Shown here piece by piece: positions 44,215 to 56,995 of a stretch of 64,000 nucleotides of DNA. Both the position numbers and the translations under genes were made by a program. The DNA lies in NCBI RefSeq assembly GCF_040137905.1, contig NZ_JBEFDG010000068.1, positions 41,351-105,350 of the forward strand, written 5' to 3'. Position 1 is the first letter of the stretch. The number at the start of each line of letters is the position of its first letter. This stretch comes from Corticimicrobacter sp040137905 (GTDB lineage Bacteria > Pseudomonadota > Gammaproteobacteria > Burkholderiales > Burkholderiaceae_B). Under the pieces are notes generated by a model, which saw nothing but the letters and a program-made list of their open reading frames with translations, was not told where the DNA came from and ran no database searches.

Positions 44215-45555
44215 CACCGTGAAATTCACGGTAGCCAGTTTTTCGACACCAGCCTGGGCCAGCGCCTCGTCTTCGGCTTCTACCATCAGGCGCAACTTCG
44301 GTTCCGTGCCGGAAGCCCGGATCAGCACACGCCCACGCCCTGCCAGTTCGGCCTCGACCTCGCGGGTCAGTTGTTGCAACAGAGCATGGTTTTTCCAGTC
44401 CGTACCCCGCGCCAACGGCACATTGATCATTTTCTGCGGATACATGCGCAGATCTGCAATCCAGTCTGCCAGCGTCGTCTGCTGGCGGCAGATGGCCGTC
44501 AGAACCTGCAGGGCAGCGATAATACCATCTCCGGTCGTGTGCTGATCAAGGCACAGCAGATGCCCGGAGCTCTCGCCACCATACTGCCAGCCATGCTGCT
44601 GCAACAGCTCCAGTACATAGCGATCGCCCACTTGAGCCCGCTCGAAGGGCACCCCAAGCTCGACCAGGCGCTTTTCCAGGCCAAAATTGGTCATCAGCGT
44701 ACCTGCCACGCCCTGCACCTTGCCATGCAGCAGGCGCTCACGCACCACGGCATAAAGCAATTCGTCGCCATTGAAGATACGGCCACTGCCATCGACCATC
44801 TGTACCCGGTCGGCATCGCCATCGAGGGCAATGCCCAGATCGGCCTGATGCTGCCTGACGACTGCCACCATCGCCTCGGGATGGGTCGCGCCCACGCCTT
44901 CGTTGATATTGAAACCATCAGGATCGCAGCCCATTTCGATGACCTGCGCACCCAGCTCGCGAAACACATGCGGTGCAATGTTGTAGGCCGCACCATGCGC
45001 GGCATCGACGACAATGCGCAGGCCATTGAGGCTCAGTTCATTGGGAAAACTGCTCTTGCAGAATTCGATGTAGCGCCCTGCGGCATCGCTGAGGCGACGC
45101 GCACGACCGAGATTCTCGGAAGATGCGCAACCCATCGGCTGCTCCAGTTCGGCCTCGATATCCGATTCGACCGCATCGGGCAACTTCATGCCCTGCGCCG
45201 AGAAAAACTTGATGCCATTATCCTGGTACGGATTGTGTGAAGCGCTGATGACCACACCCGCCGACAGACGCAGCGTGCGCGTCAGATAGGCCACGGCCGG
45301 CGTCGGCACGGGACCTGCCAGCAGAACGTCGACACCGGCAGCCGACAATCCGGCTTCGAGCGCCGACTCCAGCATGTAGCCTGAAATACGGGTGTCCTTG
45401 CCGATCAGCACGGTCGGCCGGCCATGGCCCCGATAATCCTTCGCCAGCACTTTGCCGGCGGCATAGCCCAGCCGCATGGCAAAAGCCGGATTGATCGTGG
45501 CACCACCCACTTCGCCACGCACACCATCAGTACCGAAATATTTACGTTGAGACAT
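44206..45555 (-). CDS. glmM: Phosphoglucosamine mutase
   Basis: A 449-residue enzyme converting glucosamine-6-phosphate to glucosamine-1-phosphate for UDP-GlcNAc, and so for peptidoglycan and LPS. The phospho-serine is in VISASHNPYQDNG (about residue 102). The metal loop is LDGDADRVQ, and the phosphate-binding C-terminal segment is RASGTEPKLRLMVE. The N-terminal RKYFGTDGVRGEVG fixes the start at 45555; extensions beyond it do not resemble the family. It lies 25 bp downstream of folP and is co-transcribed with it. Confidence 0.97.
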   Translation of the reverse strand: MSQRKYFGTDGVRGEVGGATINPAFAMRLGYAAGKVLAKDYRGHGRPTVLIGKDTRISGYMLESALEAGLSAAGVDVLLAGPVPTPAVAYLTRTLRLSAGVVISASHNPYQDNGIKFFSAQGMKLPDAVESDIEAELEQPMGCASSENLGRARRLSDAAGRYIEFCKSSFPNELSLNGLRIVVDAAHGAAYNIAPHVFRELGAQVIEMGCDPDGFNINEGVGATHPEAMVAVVRQHQADLGIALDGDADRVQMVDGSGRIFNGDELLYAVVRERLLHGKVQGVAGTLMTNFGLEKRLVELGVPFERAQVGDRYVLELLQQHGWQYGGESSGHLLCLDQHTTGDGIIAALQVLTAICRQQTTLADWIADLRMYPQKMINVPLARGTDWKNHALLQQLTREVEAELAGRGRVLIRASGTEPKLRLMVEAEDEALAQAGVEKLATVNFTVAS

Positions 45556-45580
45556 GATTTGCCTATCCTGTTCTTGTTGA

Positions 45581-46420
45581 TTATGCGGCAGTTTCGACTG
45601 CTTGCCAGACCTTGAGCGCATCCACTGTTTGAGCAACATCATGTACACGCACAATAGTTGCCCCGCGGGCGACGGCAGCAAGCGCACCTGCGACACTGCC
45701 GGCGACCCGTGCCTGGGGCGGCCGATCCACCACCTGCCCAATCATGGACTTGCGTGATAGCCCGATCAAGAGTGGCAAACCCAATTCTTGTAACTGGTCG
45801 AGTCGTCGCAGCAGCACGTAGTTCTGCTCCAGCGTTTTACCAAAACCGAAGCCAGGATCCAATGTCAGGCGTTGCGCCTGTATACCGGCAGCCAGCAGTT
45901 GTGCCGTCTGTCGGCGCAGGAAATCGGATACATCTTCAAGCAGATCGCCATAGACGGGAGCCTGCTGCATGGTGCGCGGCTCACCCTGCATATGCATCAC
46001 GCACAGACCACAATCGGACGCGGCGACCGCCTCGATGGCACCCGGCAGCCTGAAGCCATAGATATCATTGATCATGTCCGCCCCGGCATCCAGGACAGCG
46101 CACATGACCTCAGGTTTGCAGGTATCGACGGATACCGGCACCCCCAGGTCACGGACACCTTCGATCACTGGCAACAGACGGGCCAGTTCGTCAGCGGCAG
46201 ATACGGGATCGGCTCCCGGTCGGGTGGACTCGCCACCGAGGTCGAGGATATCGACACCCTCGGCCAGCAACTGTCGGGCATGGGCAATGGCCTGATCGGC
46301 CCGGTCATGGCAACCGCCATCCGAGAACGAATCAGGTGTGACATTGACGATACCCATGACATGCGGACGCGCCAGCGCAAGCTGGAAACGTCCACACTGA
46401 AAATCGTGGTTCATGGTCAT
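45581..46420 (-). CDS. folP: Dihydropteroate synthase
   Basis: A 279-residue TIM-barrel enzyme that joins p-aminobenzoate to the pterin diphosphate in folate synthesis, the target of sulfonamides. Loop 1 GIVNVTPDSFSDGG, loop 2 LGGESTRPGA and DTCKPEVM, LDPGFGFGKT and the C-terminal RVHDV segment are intact. The start is 46420 or 46414 (second Met); neither has a strong ribosome site. A strong terminator ends 14 nt upstream, so expression depends on read-through from ftsH. Confidence 0.96.
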   Translation of the reverse strand: MTMNHDFQCGRFQLALARPHVMGIVNVTPDSFSDGGCHDRADQAIAHARQLLAEGVDILDLGGESTRPGADPVSAADELARLLPVIEGVRDLGVPVSVDTCKPEVMCAVLDAGADMINDIYGFRLPGAIEAVAASDCGLCVMHMQGEPRTMQQAPVYGDLLEDVSDFLRRQTAQLLAAGIQAQRLTLDPGFGFGKTLEQNYVLLRRLDQLQELGLPLLIGLSRKSMIGQVVDRPPQARVAGSVAGALAAVARGATIVRVHDVAQTVDALKVWQAVETAA

Positions 46421-46434
46421 CCGGGAGCAGGATC

Positions 46435-46459
46435 AAAAAGACCCGGCCAGGCCGGGTCT
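46435..46459 (-). terminator. Intrinsic terminator between ftsH and folP
   Basis: AGACCCGGCC and GGCCGGGTCT form a 10 bp inverted repeat with one central base, so the folded stem is about 8 bp. TTTTT follows on the minus strand. It begins 7 bp after the ftsH stop and ends 14 nt before the folP ATG. Confidence 0.92.
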
Positions 46460-46466
46460 GTGCGCG

Positions 46467-48395
<1,929 letters not shown>

Positions 48396-48489
48396 GGAGT
48401 TTCTCCTGCTTGGTACATATGCGTGCGCTCCAGTCTCACGAGTGACAATGTTCCCATGGTAATTTCACCATTCTACCCTCATCCGCCGA

Positions 48490-49122
48490 TTATTTCAGAC
48501 CGCGTCCCACCAGGAAAGTTTCGGAGGATTTGTCACGCGAAGCCTGGGGCTTGCGCTCTACCACGCGCCGGAACTGCTGCCTGAAGGAATCGACAATCTG
48601 GGAAAATCCGCTGCCATGGAATGCCTTGACGATCAAGGCACCTTCCGGGCGCAGGTGATTGGCCGAAAACTCCAGTGCCAGATCGCAGACATGCTGGATG
48701 CGGGCGGCATCGGCCACGCCTACTCCAGAGAGATTGGGGGCCATATCCGAAATAACAAGGTCAACGGACTGCCCCTGCAATGTTTCTTCAAGCTGCCGCA
48801 ACACACTGTCCTCGCGAAAGTCGCCCTGGATGAACTCGACACCGGCAATCGGCTCCATCGGCAGCATGTCCAGTGCGATAATCCGCCCATGGATCTCCCC
48901 GCCCGCCCCCTTGAGGCGCTCGCGTGCGACCTGCGACCAACTGCCAGGGGCTGCGCCCAGATCGACCACGATCTGGCCGGGGCGAAGCAGTTTCTCGACA
49001 TCCAGGATCTCGGTCAGCTTGAACGCGGCACGCGCCCGGTAGCCTTTTTGTTGCGCCAGTTTCACATATGGGTCATTAATATGCTGGTGGATCCAGTCTT
49101 TGGAAAATTTTTTCTTGGCCAT
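48490..49122 (-). CDS. rlmE: 23S rRNA 2'-O-methyltransferase RlmE (RrmJ/FtsJ)
   Basis: A 210-residue SAM-dependent enzyme that methylates U2552 in the 23S A-loop during 50S maturation. The SAM motif VVDLGAAPGSWSQVA and the catalytic K-D-K-E residues are present: K in AYKxRA-like GYRARAAFKLTE, D in VISDMAPN, K in LIVKAFHG and E in VERKPQASR. It starts 18 bp from the divergent yhbY, another 50S assembly factor, and leads into ftsH. Confidence 0.96.
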   Translation of the reverse strand: MAKKKFSKDWIHQHINDPYVKLAQQKGYRARAAFKLTEILDVEKLLRPGQIVVDLGAAPGSWSQVARERLKGAGGEIHGRIIALDMLPMEPIAGVEFIQGDFREDSVLRQLEETLQGQSVDLVISDMAPNLSGVGVADAARIQHVCDLALEFSANHLRPEGALIVKAFHGSGFSQIVDSFRQQFRRVVERKPQASRDKSSETFLVGRGLK

Positions 49123-49127
49123 TCCCG

Positions 49128-49133
49128 TACAAT
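49128..49133 (+). promoter_or_regulatory. -10 element predicting a leaderless yhbY transcript
   Basis: TACAAT ends seven bases before the A of the yhbY ATG, so the predicted +1 is that A (49140). The -35 region is poor and lies within rlmE. No Shine-Dalgarno fits between. Confidence 0.4.
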
Positions 49134-49139
49134 CCGTTT

Positions 49140-49775
49140 ATGTCGATATTAGAAATCACCCCACGGGAACGCAGTGCGCTGCGCGCCGAAGCCCACCCCC
49201 TGCGTCCGGTCGTACTGATCGGCGACAAGGGCCTGTCCGATCCGGTCCTGAAGGAAATCGATCGCAACCTGAATGCGCACGGCCTGATCAAGGTTCGCGT
49301 CAGTGGTGCCGACCGGGCCGACCGCGAAGTGCTGCTGCAGACCATCTGCGAATCGCTCTCGTGCGCCCCGGTACATCATCTGGGTAAAACGCTTATTTTA
49401 TTCCGTCCTGCCTCCGCGCAGCAGGAGAGTGTCGCCGACCTCGGCGTGCAGCCCCGCCAGCACAACGAAGCCTACGTCCCCAAGCGTCTGGCTGCCGCGG
49501 GCAAAAGCGTGGCCCCAAAGCGCGCCAAGCCGATCAAGCGCACCGTCAGCTTTACGTCGGCACGTACCGCAGCCGGCCTGCCTGCCACCAAGAGCACCAG
49601 CCGCCCCACCAAGGCTGGCACCGGTTTTGCAAAGCCGGCCAAGGCAGGCAGTACCTCGAGCCCAGGTTCTCGCAGTGCGGCACGCCCAACACGCAGTGCC
49701 ATGTCGCTCAAGGCAGGAGCCCGCAGTGGCGGGATCCGCCGCACGACTCTGGCTCGCGGCGGCAAGAAAGGCTGA
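49140..49775 (+). CDS. yhbY: YhbY/CRS1 (CRM-domain) RNA-binding protein with long basic tail
   Basis: A 211-residue protein. Residues 1-97 are a complete CRM domain, with LRAEAHPLRPVVLIGDKGLSDPVLKEIDRNLNAHGLIKVRV in the GxxG-type RNA-binding position. E. coli YhbY, about 97 residues, associates with pre-50S particles. Here a tail of about 115 residues follows, dominated by Lys, Arg, Ser, Ala and Thr and ending GGKKG, probably disordered and RNA-binding. It diverges from rlmE across 17 bp, so the two 50S maturation genes share a promoter region. Confidence 0.92.
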   Translation: MSILEITPRERSALRAEAHPLRPVVLIGDKGLSDPVLKEIDRNLNAHGLIKVRVSGADRADREVLLQTICESLSCAPVHHLGKTLILFRPASAQQESVADLGVQPRQHNEAYVPKRLAAAGKSVAPKRAKPIKRTVSFTSARTAAGLPATKSTSRPTKAGTGFAKPAKAGSTSSPGSRSAARPTRSAMSLKAGARSGGIRRTTLARGGKKG

Positions 49776-49839
49776 GCTGCGCTCCGGGGCTGACTACCCC
49801 GATCATGGGAGCGGCTTCGGCCTTCCCCTGAATAATATC

Positions 49840-49866
49840 GGCCGATCTGATGATCGGCCTTTTTTT
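49840..49866 (+). terminator. Intrinsic terminator of yhbY
   Basis: GGCCGATC pairs with GATCGGCC across a 4 nt loop, followed by seven T. It lies 64 bp after the stop. Confidence 0.95.
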
Positions 49867-49925
49867 GTCGCCGGGCCGCCCCAAGACTAAAAGCGTCGCT
49901 TCGGGAGACGACACAAATAACAGGG

Positions 49926-50469
49926 TCAAACCGCAGCAGCGCAATACGCAACAAAGCCAGGGCGGCATGCAATCCGTTCGTAATAGGCCTGCACGGCCCC
50001 CAGGCGAGGGTGCTCGAAAGGCGTACCCAGCCAGCGGTGAACCGACAGGCCAATGGCGATATCCGCCAGACTGAACTCGGCACCGGCGACATAGGACCGG
50101 GTCTGCTGCAGCCTGTCGTCAAGGATGGACATGAACTTCGCCCAACCATTCAGGGACATACTGACCTGCGCTGGATCAGCATGATCGGGAGACTTGCGTA
50201 CCAGCGACATGAAGGCATAGCTCCAGGCGCGATTAAGATCGGATGCCTGCCAGTCCAGCCATTGATCGACACGCGCACGCGCACGGGGATCCTGGGGATA
50301 AAGGGCACACCCCCCCTGGCGATTGGCCAGATAACGCAAAATGCTGTTGGACTCCCAGAGCACGAAATCCCCGTCAAGCAACACCGGCACCATCGCATTC
50401 GGATTGAGCACAGGCCCAAAGGACCTTGCGCACATTGATGGAAGAGGACCTGCCGAGGATCTTGAGCAT
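49926..50469 (-). pseudogene. Glutathione S-transferase gene with internal deletion and frameshift
   Basis: An ATG at 50469 opens MLKILGRSSSINVRKVLWAC, a typical GST N-terminus with the substrate-activating Ser/Cys region. The family sequence then jumps to LNPNAMVPVLLDGDFVLWES in another frame. About 30-35 codons of the thioredoxin-fold domain are missing at the join (near 50415-50420) and the frame changes there. From the join to 49926 the GST chain is open and includes the complete helical C-terminal domain (ending RPGFVAYCAAAV). A reading from 50435 gives 169 residues without the glutathione site. It is probably non-functional; a sequencing error cannot supply the missing codons. It follows greA on the same strand. 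Confidence 0.82.
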
Positions 50470-50486
50470 GATGCCGCTGGTCAGGC

Positions 50487-50966
50487 TCAGACGTAACGGA
50501 CTTCGAGCACTTCGTATTCGCGCAGACCCGACGGTGCCTGCACTTCGGCCACATCACCGGCACTCTTGCCGATCAGGGCGCGAGCCACGGGGCTGGCGAT
50601 CGACAGCAGGTTGGCCCGCACATCGGCCTCGGCATTGCCGACGATCTGGTAGCAAACCTTTTCGCCGGACTCGAGGTCCTCGAGATTGACCGTGGCACCA
50701 AACACAATGCGGCCATCGGCATCAAGCTCGGCCGGTTCGATAATATGCGCGTTGGAGAGCAGGCCATCCAGCTCATTGATGCGGCCTTCGATGAATGCCT
50801 GCTTTTCACGGGCAGCCTCGTACTCGGCATTTTCGGACAGATCGCCCTGCGCACGCGCCTCGGCGATCGCCTCGATCACTGCAGGACGCTCCTTGGATTT
50901 CAGACGCGCCAGCTCTTCGCGCAGGCGTTCGGCCCCACGGGCAGTCAGAGGAATAGCAGAAGACAT
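50487..50966 (-). CDS. greA: Transcription elongation factor GreA
   Basis: A 159-residue factor that rescues backtracked RNA polymerase by stimulating transcript cleavage. The N-terminal coiled coil (about 8-75) has the tip GDLSENAEYEAA, with D42 and E45 equivalent to the catalytic E. coli D41/E44. The C-terminal FKBP-like domain (about 80-158) ends PSGLREYEVLEV. AGGAAGT precedes the ATG. The leader holds a strong terminator 15 nt before the start, suggesting attenuation. It lies downstream of carB beyond a separate carB terminator. Confidence 0.97.
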   Translation of the reverse strand: MSSAIPLTARGAERLREELARLKSKERPAVIEAIAEARAQGDLSENAEYEAAREKQAFIEGRINELDGLLSNAHIIEPAELDADGRIVFGATVNLEDLESGEKVCYQIVGNAEADVRANLLSIASPVARALIGKSAGDVAEVQAPSGLREYEVLEVRYV

Positions 50967-50981
50967 GTTTCACACTTCCTG

Positions 50982-51011
50982 AAAAATAAAAAACGCTCCC
51001 TGGGGAGCGTT
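50982..51011 (-). terminator. Leader terminator immediately upstream of greA
   Basis: AACGCTCCC pairs with GGGAGCGTT across 2 bases (about 8 bp when folded), followed on the minus strand by TTTTTTATTTTT, ending 15 nt before the greA ATG. It resembles in placement the GraL terminators in the E. coli greA leader. Confidence 0.9.
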
Positions 51012-51040
51012 CTGTCCGATATGCAGGATCCGTACTACGG

Positions 51041-51069
51041 ATCATTCATCCAGAACGCACATATGCCAG
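51041..51069 (-). promoter_or_regulatory. Candidate greA promoter
   Basis: CTGGCA (51069-51064) and AATGAT (51046-51041) are separated by 17 bp, each 4 of 6 to consensus. This would give a leader of about 70 nt containing the hairpin and the terminator. Weak elements, best available between the two terminators. Confidence 0.35.
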
Positions 51070-51143
51070 CTGGCAGCGAAGACCATGGGCCTGCGCTGCG
51101 GCAACAAAGACAAGGACACGTTCATGTACGGACAGCTCCAGTC

Positions 51144-51175
51144 AAAAGAAAACCCCGACTCCGCATGAGCCAGGG
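51144..51175 (-). terminator. Intrinsic terminator of carAB
   Basis: CCCTGGCTC pairs with GAGTCGGGG (two G-T pairs) across a 5 nt loop, followed by TTTTCTTTT on the minus strand. It lies about 150 bp after the carB stop. Confidence 0.78.
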
Positions 51176-51321
51176 CAAGACGTTGGGCATATTGTGGTCA
51201 AAATCGGGGTATAAAGCAAGCCCCGCCATCAAGCCTTGCGCCCGCCAGCCGGCAGGACCCGAACAGGCACGGATGAAAACCATCCTTGCCACATCGGGCA
51301 TGGATGGTTTCCACGTCGGGA

Positions 51322-54567
<3,246 letters not shown>

Positions 54568-54583
54568 GGAAATTTCCGGCTAA

Positions 54584-55747
54584 TTATTTCTGGTCGGCCA
54601 GCAGGCTCATGAATTTGTCGAACAGCACGCCGATATCGTGCGGGCCGGGACTGGCCTCGGGGTGTCCCTGGAAGCTGAATGCAGGACGATCGGTCAGCTC
54701 CAGTCCCTGCAGCGTGCCGTCGAACAGCGACACATGAGTCACCCGGGCATGAGCCGGCAGCGTGGCCGCATCGACGGCAAAGCCGTGGTTCTGGCTGGTG
54801 ATGAAGACACGCCCCGTATCGACGTCGCGTACCGGATGGTTGGCACCATGGTGGCCGGTTTTCATCTTGACCGTCTTGGCTCCGATCGCCAGGCCGAGAA
54901 TCTGGTGTCCCAGGCAAATACCGAACACCGGCAGCTTTTTGTCCAGGAAAGTACGGGTTGCGGCGATGGCATAGTCGCAAGGCTCTGGGTCGCCAGGGCC
55001 GTTGGACAGGAAAATGCCGTCAGGATTGAGTTTGAGGACCTCTTCGACAGGCGTCTGCGCCGGCACCACCGTCAGGCGGCAGCCGCGATCGGCCAGCAGG
55101 CGCAGGATGTTGAACTTGACGCCGAAATCATAGGCCACGACGTGCGGGCCATTGCCTTGCGGCTGGGCATAGCCGCTGCCGAGCTGCCAGGAACCCTGGG
55201 TCCAGGGCTGGATCTGGTCGGTAGAGACCACGCGGGCCAGATCCTGGCCGGCCATGCCCGGGAAGCTGCGGGCCAGCGCCAGCGCAGCCTCGGCATCCGT
55301 GCCGGTCATGATGCAGGCACCCTGGGCACCACCGTCGCGCAGGATGCGGGTCAGCTTGCGGGTATCGACGCCGGAGATGGCAACGATGCCTTCCTTCTTG
55401 AGATAGTCGGGCAGCGAGGATGTGGCACGGAAGTTGGACAGCAGCGCCGGACAGTCCCGCACCACCAGCCCTGCCGCGAACACGCGTCGGCCCTCGACAT
55501 CTTCCTCATTGATCCCGGTATTGCCGATATGCGGATAGGTCAGGGTCACGATCTGGCCGTTGTAGCTGGGATCGGTGAGAATCTCCTGGTAGCCGGTCAG
55601 GGAAGTGTTGAAGACGATTTCGGCGACCGAATGGCCTTCGGCTCCGATCGACACGCCATGAAAGACGGTACCATCGGCCAGGGCCAGGATCGCGGGATGG
55701 GAAGCAGGGAACAGGGGGGACGACAAGGAAGTCTCCGGGGAATTCAT
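54584..55747 (-). CDS. carA: Carbamoyl-phosphate synthase small subunit (glutaminase)
   Basis: A 387-residue glutamine amidotransferase partner of CarB. The N-terminal CarA domain (FHGVSIGAEGHSVAEIVFNTSLTGYQEILTDPSYNGQIV) and the class I glutaminase domain are complete, with catalytic Cys in FGICLGHQILG (about residue 278) and His/Glu in SFQGHPEASPGPHD. The first ATG is 55747; an upstream TTG at 55762 is possible but unneeded. A perfect TATAAT lies 36 bp upstream. Confidence 0.97.
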   Translation of the reverse strand: MNSPETSLSSPLFPASHPAILALADGTVFHGVSIGAEGHSVAEIVFNTSLTGYQEILTDPSYNGQIVTLTYPHIGNTGINEEDVEGRRVFAAGLVVRDCPALLSNFRATSSLPDYLKKEGIVAISGVDTRKLTRILRDGGAQGACIMTGTDAEAALALARSFPGMAGQDLARVVSTDQIQPWTQGSWQLGSGYAQPQGNGPHVVAYDFGVKFNILRLLADRGCRLTVVPAQTPVEEVLKLNPDGIFLSNGPGDPEPCDYAIAATRTFLDKKLPVFGICLGHQILGLAIGAKTVKMKTGHHGANHPVRDVDTGRVFITSQNHGFAVDAATLPAHARVTHVSLFDGTLQGLELTDRPAFSFQGHPEASPGPHDIGVLFDKFMSLLADQK

Positions 55748-55782
55748 GGACGGGACGAGCAAGCTGGACGTTAAACCTTCCT

Positions 55783-55788
55783 ATTATA
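55783..55788 (-). promoter_or_regulatory. -10 element of carAB
   Basis: Perfect TATAAT on the minus strand, 36 bp before the carA ATG; the -35 is weak. The rest of 55748-56029 also carries the divergent tal promoter, with a candidate -10 TATGAT at 55963-55968 on the plus strand. Confidence 0.6.
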
Positions 55789-56029
55789 ACCTACCTATCT
55801 GCTGTCATTTGTGGGCAATTTGCGCATTCAGAGCGGTAAATATGCCAGTCTGCACGGCCAATTGTGCAATTTCTCACAGCCGAGGCGTGCCCTGCCTGGA
55901 GGTGATCCACGCCAAAGGCAACAGGCAGGTTTTCTGGCATGCCATCCGTCACCGGCCCCGTGTATGATCTTCGAATGACGGGCCCTCCGCCACTTCGGCA
56001 TCCACATTGATCAGACGGACACCTGCAAC

Positions 56030-56980
56030 ATGACCACCCTGCTCGACTCCCTGCGCCGTTCCACCACCGTTGTTGCCGACACCGGCGACTTCGAATCCAT
56101 GCGGGCACTCAAGCCGACCGACGCCACCACGAATCCCTCGCTTATCCTCAAGGCGGTGCAGCAGGATGCCTACCGCCCCCTGCTGGAACAGGTCGCGCGC
56201 GACCACGGCAGCCTGTCGCTGGAGGCCCGCACCGACCGGTTGCTGGTGAAATTCGGCCGCGCCATTCTCGATATCGTGCCTGGCCGTGTTTCCACGGAAG
56301 TGGACGCGCGCCTGTCGTTCGACACGCGCGCCACGGTCGAACGTGCACGCAGCCTGATCGCGCTGTACCGTATCGCCGGCATTGACCGCGAGCGCGTGCT
56401 GATCAAGATTGCCGCCACCTGGGAAGGCATCCAGGCCGCACGCATCCTGGAAGCCGAGGACATCCGCTGCAACATGACGCTGATTTTCTCGCTGGGGCAG
56501 GCCGCCGCCTGCGCAGACGTGGGCGCACAACTGATCTCGCCGTTCGTGGGCCGCATTTACGACTGGCACAAAAAAGCAGCCGGCAGCCAATGGGACGAGC
56601 AGACACATGGCGGAGCCCAGGACCCCGGCGTACAGTCCGTAACCCGCATCTACCAGTACTACAAGCAACACGGCTTCACCACTGAAGTCATGGGTGCGAG
56701 TTTCCGCAACGCGGGGCAGATTCTGGCGCTGGCCGGCTGCGACCTGTTGACCATCAGCCCCGACCTGCTGACACAGCTCGACAGCGTACAGGGTACCGTC
56801 GAGCCCCGCCTGCGCGCCGGTGGTGCCTATCCGGTCCAGGCCCGTATCGGCGTGGATGAAATCAGCTTCCGCTCGCAGCTCAACGAGGACGCCATGGCCA
56901 CCGAGAAGCTGGCCGAAGGCATCCGGGCCTTCGTGGCCGATGCCCGCAAGCTCGACACACTGCTGCAGGACAGGGCCTGA
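56030..56980 (+). CDS. tal: Transaldolase
   Basis: A 316-residue TIM-barrel enzyme of the non-oxidative pentose phosphate pathway, moving a dihydroxyacetone unit between sugar phosphates. Schiff-base K126 lies in VLIKIAATWEGI. The family segments PTDATTNPSLIL and NMTLIFSLGQAAACADVGAQLISPFVGRIYDW (TalB-like) are present, and the length equals E. coli TalB. It stands alone, divergent from carA and convergent with an MFS gene 15 bp away, without an obvious terminator. Confidence 0.97.
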   Translation: MTTLLDSLRRSTTVVADTGDFESMRALKPTDATTNPSLILKAVQQDAYRPLLEQVARDHGSLSLEARTDRLLVKFGRAILDIVPGRVSTEVDARLSFDTRATVERARSLIALYRIAGIDRERVLIKIAATWEGIQAARILEAEDIRCNMTLIFSLGQAAACADVGAQLISPFVGRIYDWHKKAAGSQWDEQTHGGAQDPGVQSVTRIYQYYKQHGFTTEVMGASFRNAGQILALAGCDLLTISPDLLTQLDSVQGTVEPRLRAGGAYPVQARIGVDEISFRSQLNEDAMATEKLAEGIRAFVADARKLDTLLQDRA

Positions 56981-56995
56981 CAGCCACCCGACCAC

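Larger units (their letters stand above)
50967..51321 (-). promoter_or_regulatory. carB-greA intergenic region: tandem terminators and candidate greA leader
   Basis: 355 bp without a gene. In the direction of transcription it holds the carB terminator (51175-51144), a candidate promoter (51069-51041) and a 7 bp hairpin, GATCCGT-N3-ACGGATC (51043-51027). The leader terminator (51011-50982) then precedes the greA Shine-Dalgarno. No small ORF is convincing. Confidence 0.7.

Noticed and set aside
45556..45741. N-terminal extension of GlmM
   Set aside because: It overlaps folP and does not resemble the family, whose N-terminus is at RKYFGTDGVRG.
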